20,137 nt of DNA from an uncultured Clostridia bacterium. GTDB taxonomy: Bacteria; Bacillota; Clostridia; Christensenellales; Borkfalkiaceae. The stretch spans positions 1 to 20,137 of the forward strand of contig CANROI010000007.1 in assembly GCA_947632165.1 (NCBI GenBank). The letters are read 5' to 3'. The first letter of the stretch is position 1. Each line of letters opens with the position of its first letter. The notes under the pieces were generated by a model, which saw nothing but the letters and a program-made list of their open reading frames with translations, was not told the DNA's origin and did not search any database. Below, piece by piece: positions 6,493 to 13,766 of this stretch. The translations under genes and the position numbers were made by a program.

Positions 6493-7977
6493 TTACCTCC
6501 GATATTTTTTGATTTTTTTATTCAATCTGCGCATGACCTGCCCAGACGGAAACTTATTTAAGCGGAACTGCCAATTCTCCGATTGCGTACCGGGGAAATT
6601 CATGCGGGCGGAATTGTCGTCGCCGTTCAGATCCTGGACCGGGATCACCGCAAGCTCCGCCTTGCTCCCGAGCGCCAATTCGAGAAATGCCTCCGAAAAA
6701 CTCTTCGGCCTCGCATTGAGCGGGGCGGAAAGCCCTTGCCGCTTGAGCTCCGCCGCGACGCGTGACCGGAAGAGAATATATTCTTCGGAAGAGAGCCCCT
6801 TCACATATCCGGCGACGGTATCGTTGTCGTGCGTGCCCGTATAACAGACGCAATTCTCCCCGAAATTGTGCGGCAGGAAGGGATTCTCCCCGTTCCCGTC
6901 GAAGGCAAAGAGGAGCACTTTCATCCCGGGGAAGCCCGTGCGGGCAAGCAGGGAACGTACCCCCTCGTCCGACACGCCCAAATCTTCCGCGATGACCGAT
7001 CCCTTGAGTTCCAACCCCTCGAAGAGTTCGTCTTTGGGGCCGTCCCGCCACTCCCCCGTCTGTGCCGTAGGGGCGCCGAAGGGGATCTCATAGTAGCGGT
7101 CGATGCCGCGGAAATGGTCGATCCGCACGACGTCATACGTCTCGAGCGCGGTCCTGAGGCGGTTATGCCACCAGGAATAGCCCTCTTTTTTGTGCTCCTT
7201 CCAATCATAGACGGGATTGCCCCAAAGCTGCCCCGTCTCCGAGAAATAGTCGGGCGGCACCCCCGCCACTTTGGAGGGCTTCAATTCCTTGTCGAGTTTG
7301 AACAGCTTCGGATCCGCCCAGACGTCCGCACTGTCATAGGCGACATAGAGCGGAAGATCCCCGATCAGTTTGAGCCCGACCGAACGGCAAACCGCATGGA
7401 GTTCCTCCCACTGCGACCAGAACACATATTGCAGAAATTGCCAGAAGAGATATTCCTCATGGTAGTTTGTGCGGAGCGCCTCCACTGCCTCGGCCTCATG
7501 GCGTTTCAAGGGCTCGTCCCAATCGCAGAAATTGCCGCCGTAGACCGTCTTTGCGGTCATGAACAGGGCATAATCTTCGAACTTGCCCGCCTTAACGAAG
7601 GTGCGGAAGGCCTCGTCTTCGAAGTGAAAGCGGGAAAAGGCGAGCCGGAGCGTCGCATAGCGCTCCCCATAGAGCGCGCCGTAATCCACGGGGCCCCCTT
7701 CCTTGTAGCGGGCGCGCAACTCTTTGAGCTCCTTCTTCTTGAGGAGCCCCATCCCGCCCAATGAATCGAGATCGATGAAATAGGGATTCCCCGATGTGCA
7801 GGACACCGATTGATAGGGAGAATCCCCGAAGCCCGTCTGCACAAGGGGCAGGATCTGCCAATGGGTGACTCCGTGCGCGCTCAGAAGGAGCGCAAAGCGC
7901 CTCGCGTCGTGCAGATTGCCGATCCCGTACTTCCCGGGCAGGGAGGAGATGTGGCATAAAATGCCCGTCTGCTTCAT
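6493..7977 (-). CDS. malQ: 4-alpha-glucanotransferase (amylomaltase, GH77)
   Basis: A 494-residue cytoplasmic enzyme that transfers 4-alpha-glucan segments between maltodextrins, used in maltodextrin or glycogen turnover. The start MKQTGILCHISSLPGKYGIGNLH is typical. The catalytic triad is visible: nucleophile D287 (VRIDHFRG), acid/base E331 (IAEDLG) and transition-state stabiliser D384 (GTHDNDT). The C-terminal RMNFPGT...NWQFRL signature is present and the length is standard. Its ATG overlaps the dapL stop in an ATGA arrangement, which also fixes the start against longer upstream frames. It may act with sugar importers such as the solute-binding protein at the left edge, but that is only a suggestion. 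Confidence 0.97.
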   Translation of the reverse strand: MKQTGILCHISSLPGKYGIGNLHDARRFALLLSAHGVTHWQILPLVQTGFGDSPYQSVSCTSGNPYFIDLDSLGGMGLLKKKELKELRARYKEGGPVDYGALYGERYATLRLAFSRFHFEDEAFRTFVKAGKFEDYALFMTAKTVYGGNFCDWDEPLKRHEAEAVEALRTNYHEEYLFWQFLQYVFWSQWEELHAVCRSVGLKLIGDLPLYVAYDSADVWADPKLFKLDKELKPSKVAGVPPDYFSETGQLWGNPVYDWKEHKKEGYSWWHNRLRTALETYDVVRIDHFRGIDRYYEIPFGAPTAQTGEWRDGPKDELFEGLELKGSVIAEDLGVSDEGVRSLLARTGFPGMKVLLFAFDGNGENPFLPHNFGENCVCYTGTHDNDTVAGYVKGLSSEEYILFRSRVAAELKRQGLSAPLNARPKSFSEAFLELALGSKAELAVIPVQDLNGDDNSARMNFPGTQSENWQFRLNKFPSGQVMRRLNKKIKKYRR

Positions 7978-9173
7978 TGCGCGCCTCCGATGAGCTTTTC
8001 GATGCGGGAGAGCGCCTCGCGCGTCTTCTCGGCGGTCCCGAACGCGGTCAGGCGGAAATAGCCCTCGCCGTTCCTGCCGAACCCGCTGCCCGGCGTGCCG
8101 ACGACGTTCGCCTCTTCGAGCAGATAGTCGAAGAACTGCCAGCTCGTCATGCCGAAGGGACACTTCAGCCAAATGTAGGGGGAATTTTTGCCCCCCGTGT
8201 ACCAGATCCCGAGGCGGTCGAGACATTCGGAGATGGCCCTTGCGTTCTCCCGATAATAGGCGATGTTTTCGCCGATCTCCCTCACCCCTTCCTCGCTGAA
8301 GACTGCCGCCGCGCCCATCTGGGTGATGTAGCTCACGCCGTTGAATTTGGTAGACTGCCGCCGCGCCCACAGCCGGTTGAGGGAAGTCCCCTCCCTTACG
8401 AGCGCCTTGGGCACGATCGTATAGCCGCAACGGACGCCCGTAAAGCCCGCCGTCTTGGAGTAGGAACAGAACTCGATGGCGCATTCCTTCGCGCCTTCGA
8501 TCTCGTAAATGCTGCGGGCCAAAGAAGGATCGGAGATAAAATACTCATAGGCGGCGTCATACAGGATGATCGCGTCCCGCTCCCTTGCATAGCGTACCCA
8601 TTCCCTGAGCTGATCGCGCGAATACGCCGCTCCCGTGGGATTGTTGGGAGAACAGAGATAGATGATGTCCGCCCCGACCAATCGATCCGGCATGGGCAGA
8701 AACCCGTTCCCCTCGTTTGCATCCGAAAAGAGAATGCGCCGCCCCGCCATCACATTGGTGTCCACATAGACGGGATAGACGGGATCGGGTACGAGCACGG
8801 TGTTGTCGACGGAAAACAGATCGAGAATGTTGCCGAGATCGGACTTCGCGCCGTCCGAGATAAACACCTCGTCCGAATCGAGGGCGACGCCCTTGCGTGC
8901 ATAGCTGCCCTTAACGGAGTCGATGAGCCGCTCATACCCGTAACAATATTGGTCGGGCCCGTAGCCCTTAAAGGTCTCCGTGCGCGACATTTCGTCGACG
9001 GCACGGTGCATCGCCTCGATGACGACGGGCGCGAGCGGACGGGTGACGTCCCCGATCGAAAGCCGGATGACTTCCCGCCCGGGATGCGCCGCTTTATAGG
9101 CCGCGGTCTTTCTGCCGACGGTCGCAAAGAGATAACTATCCTTCAGATTGAGAAAATTTCGATTGATCTTCAT
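7974..9173 (-). CDS. dapL: LL-diaminopimelate aminotransferase
   Basis: A 399-residue PLP-dependent class I/II aminotransferase. DapL converts tetrahydrodipicolinate directly to LL-diaminopimelate with glutamate as donor, bypassing the acylated intermediates of the DapD-DapC-DapE route. The N-terminus INRNFLNLKDSYLFATVGRK is characteristic of DapL. The PLP-binding Lys is K240 in SYSKTAGFTG, with the Asp and Tyr cofactor contacts in the LYDAAYEYF segment and a CSPNNPTG loop. The gene sits between pyrG and malQ, with 4-nt ATGA overlaps at both ends. The product of this enzyme is the substrate of DapF, encoded in the same operon, which supports the assignment over a generic aminotransferase. Confidence 0.94.
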   Translation of the reverse strand: MKINRNFLNLKDSYLFATVGRKTAAYKAAHPGREVIRLSIGDVTRPLAPVVIEAMHRAVDEMSRTETFKGYGPDQYCYGYERLIDSVKGSYARKGVALDSDEVFISDGAKSDLGNILDLFSVDNTVLVPDPVYPVYVDTNVMAGRRILFSDANEGNGFLPMPDRLVGADIIYLCSPNNPTGAAYSRDQLREWVRYARERDAIILYDAAYEYFISDPSLARSIYEIEGAKECAIEFCSYSKTAGFTGVRCGYTIVPKALVREGTSLNRLWARRQSTKFNGVSYITQMGAAAVFSEEGVREIGENIAYYRENARAISECLDRLGIWYTGGKNSPYIWLKCPFGMTSWQFFDYLLEEANVVGTPGSGFGRNGEGYFRLTAFGTAEKTREALSRIEKLIGGAQ

Positions 9174-10771
9174 GCTCGATGATGGTTGACCGCATGGCGG
9201 ACAAATTCGCGGAACAGCGGGTGAGCGTTATTCGGACGGGATTTGAATTCGGGATGGAATTGGACGGCGATAAAGAAATCGTTGGCGGGGTATTCGATTG
9301 CTTCGACGAGGGAGCCGTCGGGCGAAGTCCCCGCGATCATCATGCCGTTTTCTTCGAACTCCTTCCGGAAATCGTTGTTGAATTCGAAGCGGTGGCGATG
9401 GCGCTCCGTGATCTCATCCCGCCCATAGGCGGCGCGCATCATCTTGCCCGTGACCTTGCAGGGATAGGCGCCGAGCCGCATCGTCCCCCCCATCTTCACG
9501 CCGTATTGATCGGGCATCAGGTCGATGACCGAATGCTTCCCCTCGGGGAAGAATTCGGAGGAATTGGCGTCCTTGTAGCCGAGCACATTCCTTGCAAATT
9601 CGATCGCCGCAATGTGCATGCCGAGGCAGAGCCCAAGGTAGGGAATGTTGTGTTCGCGCGCATATTTGCAGGCAACGATCTTCCCCTCGATGCCGCGCCC
9701 GCCGAATCCGCCGGGGACGAGAATGCCGTCGGCATTCCCGAGGATCTCGTCTGCATTCCCCGAATTGAGCGCCTCGGTGTCGACCCATTCGATCTCTACT
9801 TTTGCGTCCGTCTCATAGCCGCCGTGGGCGAGCGCCTCGGCAACGGAGAGATAGGCGTCATGCAGCTGCACATATTTCCCGCAGAGCGCGATCCGGACCG
9901 TCTTGCTGCGGGCGTGGATGCGCCCCAACATCTCCTCCCATTCGCTGAGATCGATCTCACGCGGCTCGAGATGCAGGATCTTGCAGACGGTCGTGGAGAG
10001 GTCGCTCTTTTCGAGCATCATGGGCGCTTCGTAGAGGACGGGCACCGTGAGGTTTTCGATACAGCATTCGGGCGCAACGTTGCAGAACATCGCGATCTTT
10101 TCGCGGATGGACTGAGGCATCGGCTCGTCGACGCGCGCAACGATGATATCGGGGAAAATGCCCATACCCTGCAGCTCCTTGACGGAATGCTGGGTGGGCT
10201 TGCTCTTAAATTCGCAGGACCCCGAGATATAGGGAACGAGCGTGACGTGGATAAAGCAACAGTTGTCCCTTCCGACCTCGCGCGCGACCTGACGGATCGC
10301 CTCGAGGAAGGGTTGGCTCTCGATATCGCCCGTCGTGCCGCCGATCTCGGCGATCACAACGTCCGCACCCGTCGTCTTCCCGACCTGATAGATGAAGGAC
10401 TTGATCTCGTTCGTGATGTGCGGGATAACCTGCACCGTCTGCCCGAGATATTCTCCGTTCCGCTCCTTGGTGAGAACGTTCCAATAGACTTTGCCCGTCG
10501 TAAGATTGGAAAATTTATTGAGGTCTTCGTCGATGAAGCGCTCGTAATGTCCGAGGTCGAGATCGGTCTCCGCCCCGTCCTCCGTCACGAACACTTCTCC
10601 ATGCTGATAAGGGCTCATCGTGCCGGGATCGATATTGATATAGGGATCGAGCTTCTGCGAAGCGACCTTATATCCGCGCATCTTGAGGAGCCTGCCCAAG
10701 GATGCGGCCGTAATGCCCTTGCCGAGCCCCGATACCACACCGCCGGTCACAAAAATATACTTCGTTGCCAT
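9170..10771 (-). CDS. pyrG: CTP synthase
   Basis: A 533-residue enzyme making CTP from UTP, ATP and glutamine, the last step of pyrimidine nucleotide synthesis. The N-terminal synthetase domain begins KYIFVTGGVVSGLGKGI and includes EIGGTTGDIES. The C-terminal class I glutamine amidotransferase domain has the nucleophile C382 (LGLCLGMH) and the pair H506/E508 (FHPEF). Length is standard. AGAGG lies nine bases before the ATG. It follows dapF by 24 nt, and its stop overlaps the dapL start in ATGA. No attenuator of the Bacillus pyrG type can sit before it, because it is internal to the operon. Confidence 0.98.
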   Translation of the reverse strand: MATKYIFVTGGVVSGLGKGITAASLGRLLKMRGYKVASQKLDPYINIDPGTMSPYQHGEVFVTEDGAETDLDLGHYERFIDEDLNKFSNLTTGKVYWNVLTKERNGEYLGQTVQVIPHITNEIKSFIYQVGKTTGADVVIAEIGGTTGDIESQPFLEAIRQVAREVGRDNCCFIHVTLVPYISGSCEFKSKPTQHSVKELQGMGIFPDIIVARVDEPMPQSIREKIAMFCNVAPECCIENLTVPVLYEAPMMLEKSDLSTTVCKILHLEPREIDLSEWEEMLGRIHARSKTVRIALCGKYVQLHDAYLSVAEALAHGGYETDAKVEIEWVDTEALNSGNADEILGNADGILVPGGFGGRGIEGKIVACKYAREHNIPYLGLCLGMHIAAIEFARNVLGYKDANSSEFFPEGKHSVIDLMPDQYGVKMGGTMRLGAYPCKVTGKMMRAAYGRDEITERHRHRFEFNNDFRKEFEENGMMIAGTSPDGSLVEAIEYPANDFFIAVQFHPEFKSRPNNAHPLFREFVRHAVNHHRA

Positions 10772-10795
10772 ATCTTAAAACCTCTTATGAATTTT

Positions 10796-11635
10796 TCAAA
10801 GTTCCACGATGCCCCGATAGGCGATCGCCGCAGGGCCCGTCATCAAAACGGTGCCGCCCGTGTAGACGATCTTCAGCACGCCGCCCGCAAGATGCACGGC
10901 GACCTCTTCGTCCTCCGCGGCATAGCCGTTCAGAACGGCCGCAACCGCTGCGGCGCAGGCGCCAGTACCGCAGGCGAGCGTCTCACCGCTCCCCCGCTCC
11001 CAGACCCGCATTTTGAGTTCGTTTTTGCCGAGGACCTGAATGAATTCGGTGTTGACCCGCTCCGGAAACGCAGGATGATGTTCGAATGCCGGTCCGATCT
11101 TTTCGATCCGAATGAGATCCGGATCTCCCCCGAATACGACGCAATGGGGATTGCCCATCGACAGGCAGGTGACATGATAGCATTCTTCCCCCACAAGGAG
11201 CGGATGGCCGACGATCCGCTCGCCCTCGAAGAGCGCCGGGATCTGTTCCGGCCGGAAGATGGGTGCGCCCATATCCACGGTGACGGAGGCGACTTTTCCG
11301 CCTCTTACATTCAGGCGCAGCATCTTGATCCCCGATCTCGTCTCCACCGAGAGGGTCCGCTTATGCACCCCTCTGACTTCATAGAGATATTTCCCTACGC
11401 AGCGGATGGCATTCCCGCACATCTTGCCCTCGCTGCCGTCCGCATTGAACATGCGCATCGCAGCATCTGCCTTTTCGCTCGGCAGGATGAGCACGACCCC
11501 GTCCCCTCCGACCGAAAAATGCCGGTCGGACAGTCTTTTTGAGACCGCCCGCGGATTTATAGGCGGCGCCGAAAAGCAATCGAAATAGATATAGTCGTTC
11601 CCGATGCCGTGCATCTTATAAAATTCTCTTTCCAT
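10796..11635 (-). CDS. dapF: Diaminopimelate epimerase
   Basis: A 279-residue PLP-independent racemase that converts LL- to meso-diaminopimelate, needed for lysine and for peptidoglycan cross-links. The two catalytic cysteines are C73 (MCGNAIRC) and C222 (ACGTGACA), and the N-terminal FYKMHGIGNDYI is a signature. The frame is open to 11815, but those 60 residues overlap purA and do not belong to the family; the ATG at 11635 places MHGIGNDY correctly. The ribosome binding site (AGGCGAAG) is weak, so the gene probably relies on transcription and translation from purA, 35 nt upstream. Confidence 0.97.
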   Translation of the reverse strand: MEREFYKMHGIGNDYIYFDCFSAPPINPRAVSKRLSDRHFSVGGDGVVLILPSEKADAAMRMFNADGSEGKMCGNAIRCVGKYLYEVRGVHKRTLSVETRSGIKMLRLNVRGGKVASVTVDMGAPIFRPEQIPALFEGERIVGHPLLVGEECYHVTCLSMGNPHCVVFGGDPDLIRIEKIGPAFEHHPAFPERVNTEFIQVLGKNELKMRVWERGSGETLACGTGACAAAVAAVLNGYAAEDEEVAVHLAGGVLKIVYTGGTVLMTGPAAIAYRGIVEL

Positions 11636-11670
11636 ATCTTCGCCTGTCGCCGCATAATCGGCGCTCGCCG

Positions 11671-12945
11671 TTATTTCAGCTTGATTACCGCGTCGCGCTC
11701 CGCGCCGACTGCCACATAGGTGATGTTGCACTCGCACGCCCGCTCGATGTAGGCGATATAGTCGAGAGCTTCTTTGGGGAGTTCCTCCCTCTTGCGGCAT
11801 TTCGAAATGTCGCAATGCCAGCCCTTGAGCTTCTCATAGACCGGTTTGCAGAGCTCCAACGCATCGGGATAAGGAAATTCGCGGAGGAGCTTTCCGTCGA
11901 GCTCGTAGGCCGTGCAGACCTCGATCTCGTCGTAGATCGAGAGGATGTCGAGCTTGGTGAGGACGACCTCGTCCGCCCCCTGGCAGCGGATCCCGTAGCG
12001 GGAAGCGACCACATCGAAGGGCCCCACCCTTCTGGGCCGTCCCGTCGCTGCGCCGTATTCTCCGCCCGCAGCGCGCAGTTTTTCCGCTTTTTCGCCGAAA
12101 TATTCCGCCGTAAACGGCCCTTCGCCCACGCAGGTCGAATATGCCTTCATGATGCCGATGGATTTATCGAGCTTGAGGTTGGGAACGCCAGCCCCGATGG
12201 GCGCGTATGCCGCGATCGTGAGCGAACTCGAGGTATAGGGCAGAATGCCGTAGTCGACGTCCCGCAGCGCGCCGAGCTGTGCCTCGAACATGATCTTCTT
12301 TCCCGCCTTTGCGGCGTTGTTGAGGTAGAGCCCCGTATCGCAGATGTACTCTTTGAGCGGTTCGCCGTAGGTCTTGAAGTACCCGATGACCTCTTCCACC
12401 GTGATCGGCGCATGGCCGTACCCTTTTTCGACGGTGAGATTTTTCCACTCGACGATCTCTTTGACACGCGCATACAGCCGCTCGGGATGCAGCAGCTCGC
12501 CCATGCGGAACGCCTTCTTCATGTAGCGGTCGGCATAGACGGGCGCGATCCCGCGGCGGGTAGACCCGAATTTCTTGCCCGCAAGACGATCCTCTTCAAG
12601 GCAGTCCATCAGGACATGATAGGGCATCGTGATCACCGCGCGGTCGCTGATCTTGAGGTTTTCGGGCGATATTTTGACGCCTTTTTCGCGGAGGCGTGCC
12701 GCCTCTTCGGTGAGATGCTTGATGTCGATAACCATGCCGAGGCCGAGGACGTTCACAACGTTCTCGCGCAGAATGCCCGAAGGGAGCAGGTTGAGAATGA
12801 ACTTCCCGCGCTCGTTGATGACGGTATGTCCCGCATTATTGCCGCCCTGGTAGCGGCAGACGATATCATAGTCCTCGGAGAGCAGATCCACCATCTTGCC
12901 CTTTCCTTCGTCGCCCCAATTGATCCCGCAAATTGATGTCAGCAT
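11671..12945 (-). CDS. purA: Adenylosuccinate synthetase
   Basis: A 424-residue enzyme joining IMP and aspartate at the cost of GTP, the first committed step to AMP. Signatures are the GTP loop GDEGKGK (11-17) with catalytic D12, H40 in GGNNAGHTV, STRRGIAPVYADR, and TGRPRRVGPFDVVASRYG. The frame extends 13 codons further upstream, but the ATG at 12945 has AAGGAG six bases before it and begins the conserved domain, so it is the start. It is the first gene of the six-gene operon and directly follows the only strong promoter on this strand. Confidence 0.98.
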   Translation of the reverse strand: MLTSICGINWGDEGKGKMVDLLSEDYDIVCRYQGGNNAGHTVINERGKFILNLLPSGILRENVVNVLGLGMVIDIKHLTEEAARLREKGVKISPENLKISDRAVITMPYHVLMDCLEEDRLAGKKFGSTRRGIAPVYADRYMKKAFRMGELLHPERLYARVKEIVEWKNLTVEKGYGHAPITVEEVIGYFKTYGEPLKEYICDTGLYLNNAAKAGKKIMFEAQLGALRDVDYGILPYTSSSLTIAAYAPIGAGVPNLKLDKSIGIMKAYSTCVGEGPFTAEYFGEKAEKLRAAGGEYGAATGRPRRVGPFDVVASRYGIRCQGADEVVLTKLDILSIYDEIEVCTAYELDGKLLREFPYPDALELCKPVYEKLKGWHCDISKCRKREELPKEALDYIAYIERACECNITYVAVGAERDAVIKLK

Positions 12946-13001
12946 CGTTTTCTCCTTATCGGCCCCGCAGCGCGGGAAAACCATATCACAAAATACATTT
13001 C

Positions 13002-13031
13002 ATTATACAACATCCCGCGGCTCATTGTCAA
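13002..13031 (-). promoter_or_regulatory. Promoter of the purA-dapF-pyrG-dapL-malQ-mscL operon
   Basis: On the minus strand, TTGACA (13031-13026) is followed by 18 bp and TATAAT (13007-13002), both perfect matches to consensus. The expected start is near 12995, giving a leader of about 50 nt. The leader contains a small CCCGC/GCGGG hairpin (12976-12964) before the AAGGAG site, with no T-run, so it is not an attenuator. No purine riboswitch fold was recognised. Confidence 0.9.
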
Positions 13032-13083
13032 GTATACACCGTACGATTTCTGCGCCCGCCCGACAATTTTTCCCAACTGTTTC

Positions 13084-13137
13084 TCACGGCGCAGGCCCGA
13101 TCCGAAAAAATGGTGCGAATTTGTGCCGTCGCCGTGA
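13084..13137. promoter_or_regulatory. 8-bp inverted repeat in the purA/Nudix divergent region, possible operator
   Basis: TCACGGCG (13084-13091) and CGCCGTGA (13130-13137) form a perfect inverted repeat with 38 bases between. It lies between the two divergent promoters, 10 bp upstream of the Nudix -35. It may be a regulator site, or chance in G+C-rich DNA. Nothing else was seen in the 256-bp intergenic region apart from the two promoters. Confidence 0.25.
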
Positions 13138-13147
13138 CCTCAAAAGG

Positions 13148-13196
13148 TTGACATTATGCGCTTGATTTGATAAAATAGAAAAAAATTTCAAGGAGG
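13148..13196 (+). promoter_or_regulatory. Nudix gene promoter and ribosome binding site
   Basis: TTGACA (13148-13153), 17 bp, then TAAAAT (13171-13176); the expected start is near 13183. AGGAGG (13191-13196) lies five bases before the ATG. The -10 region shares the 12-mer TGATAAAATAGA with the polA promoter, but here there is a normal leader and a strong ribosome binding site. Confidence 0.9.
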
Positions 13197-13201
13197 CGAA
13201 T

Positions 13202-13693
13202 ATGTTTTGCAGAGACTGCGGCGAAAAACTGACGCTTCGCTTTTTGGAAAACGAGGGGCTCGTGCCCTTCTGCCCGCAATGCAACAGCTTTAAGTTCCCC
13301 TTCTTCCCCGTAGCGGTATCCATGACGGTCGTCAACCGCTCCGAGAGCAAGGTGCTTCTTGCGAGACATGTCGGTGATGAAGCTTTTAAGCTGTTCGCCG
13401 GCTACATCAAAAAGGGAGAGAGCGCGGAAAAAGCGATCCCCCGGGAACTCAAAGAGGAGACCCGTTTAAGCGCCGTCAAATGGCGGTATTTCGGCTCGCG
13501 CTATCACGAGGCGAAAGATGTGCTGATGCTCAATTTCATCGTCACTGCGGACGAAGAGGAAACGACGCTCAACGAGGAGCTCGAGGAAGTCCGTTGGTGC
13601 ACGCCCGAAGAGGCGAGGGATCTGATCAAGAAAAATTCCACGGCGGAATATTTCCTCAACGGTGCACTCAACGAATTGGGCAGAAAAAAGTAA
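13202..13693 (+). CDS. Zinc-ribbon Nudix hydrolase, NudC-like
   Basis: A 163-residue protein. Cys3, Cys6, Cys24 and Cys27 form a CX2C-CX2C zinc ribbon, followed by a Nudix domain. The Nudix box runs from G67 to L89: G-x5-E73-x7-R81-E82-L-x-E85-E86. The metal-binding glutamates are intact, but the conserved Gly before the last hydrophobic residue is Arg88. The order of zinc ribbon then Nudix fold recalls NADH pyrophosphatase/RNA decapping NudC, but it is much shorter, and the NudC SQPWPFPxS specificity motif is not visible after the box, so the substrate is open. It probably cleaves a nucleoside diphosphate derivative. It is divergent from purA. No terminator is seen between it and the next gene, 73 bp downstream. 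Confidence 0.88.
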   Translation: MFCRDCGEKLTLRFLENEGLVPFCPQCNSFKFPFFPVAVSMTVVNRSESKVLLARHVGDEAFKLFAGYIKKGESAEKAIPRELKEETRLSAVKWRYFGSRYHEAKDVLMLNFIVTADEEETTLNEELEEVRWCTPEEARDLIKKNSTAEYFLNGALNELGRKK

Positions 13694-13728
13694 ATTGTCC
13701 GAAGATTTGCCGCCCACTTCCCGAATGC

Positions 13729-13764
13729 TCGAAAAAAGCCCTATCACACGGGATAATTCTGCTT
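13729..13764 (+). promoter_or_regulatory. Possible promoter of the lipoprotein metallopeptidase gene, near-leaderless
   Basis: TCGAAA (13729-13734, 4 of 6), 17 bp, GATAAT (13752-13757, 5 of 6). The expected start near 13764 is only three bases before the ATG at 13767. No Shine-Dalgarno sequence precedes this ATG, so the transcript may be leaderless or nearly so. The -35 is weak, and read-through from the Nudix gene is also possible. Confidence 0.35.
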
Positions 13765-13766
13765 GT

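Noticed and set aside
9179..11542. A 787-residue open frame on the plus strand across pyrG and dapF
   Set aside because: Antisense shadow of two well-identified genes with complete catalytic motifs; no start context of its own.
11636..11815. N-terminal extension of dapF by 60 residues
   Set aside because: It overlaps the end of purA, has no similarity to the family, and the ATG at 11635 starts the standard domain.
12946..12995. Purine riboswitch or attenuator before purA
   Set aside because: The leader is only about 50 nt, with one 5-bp hairpin and no T-run; no purine-sensing junction can be seen.
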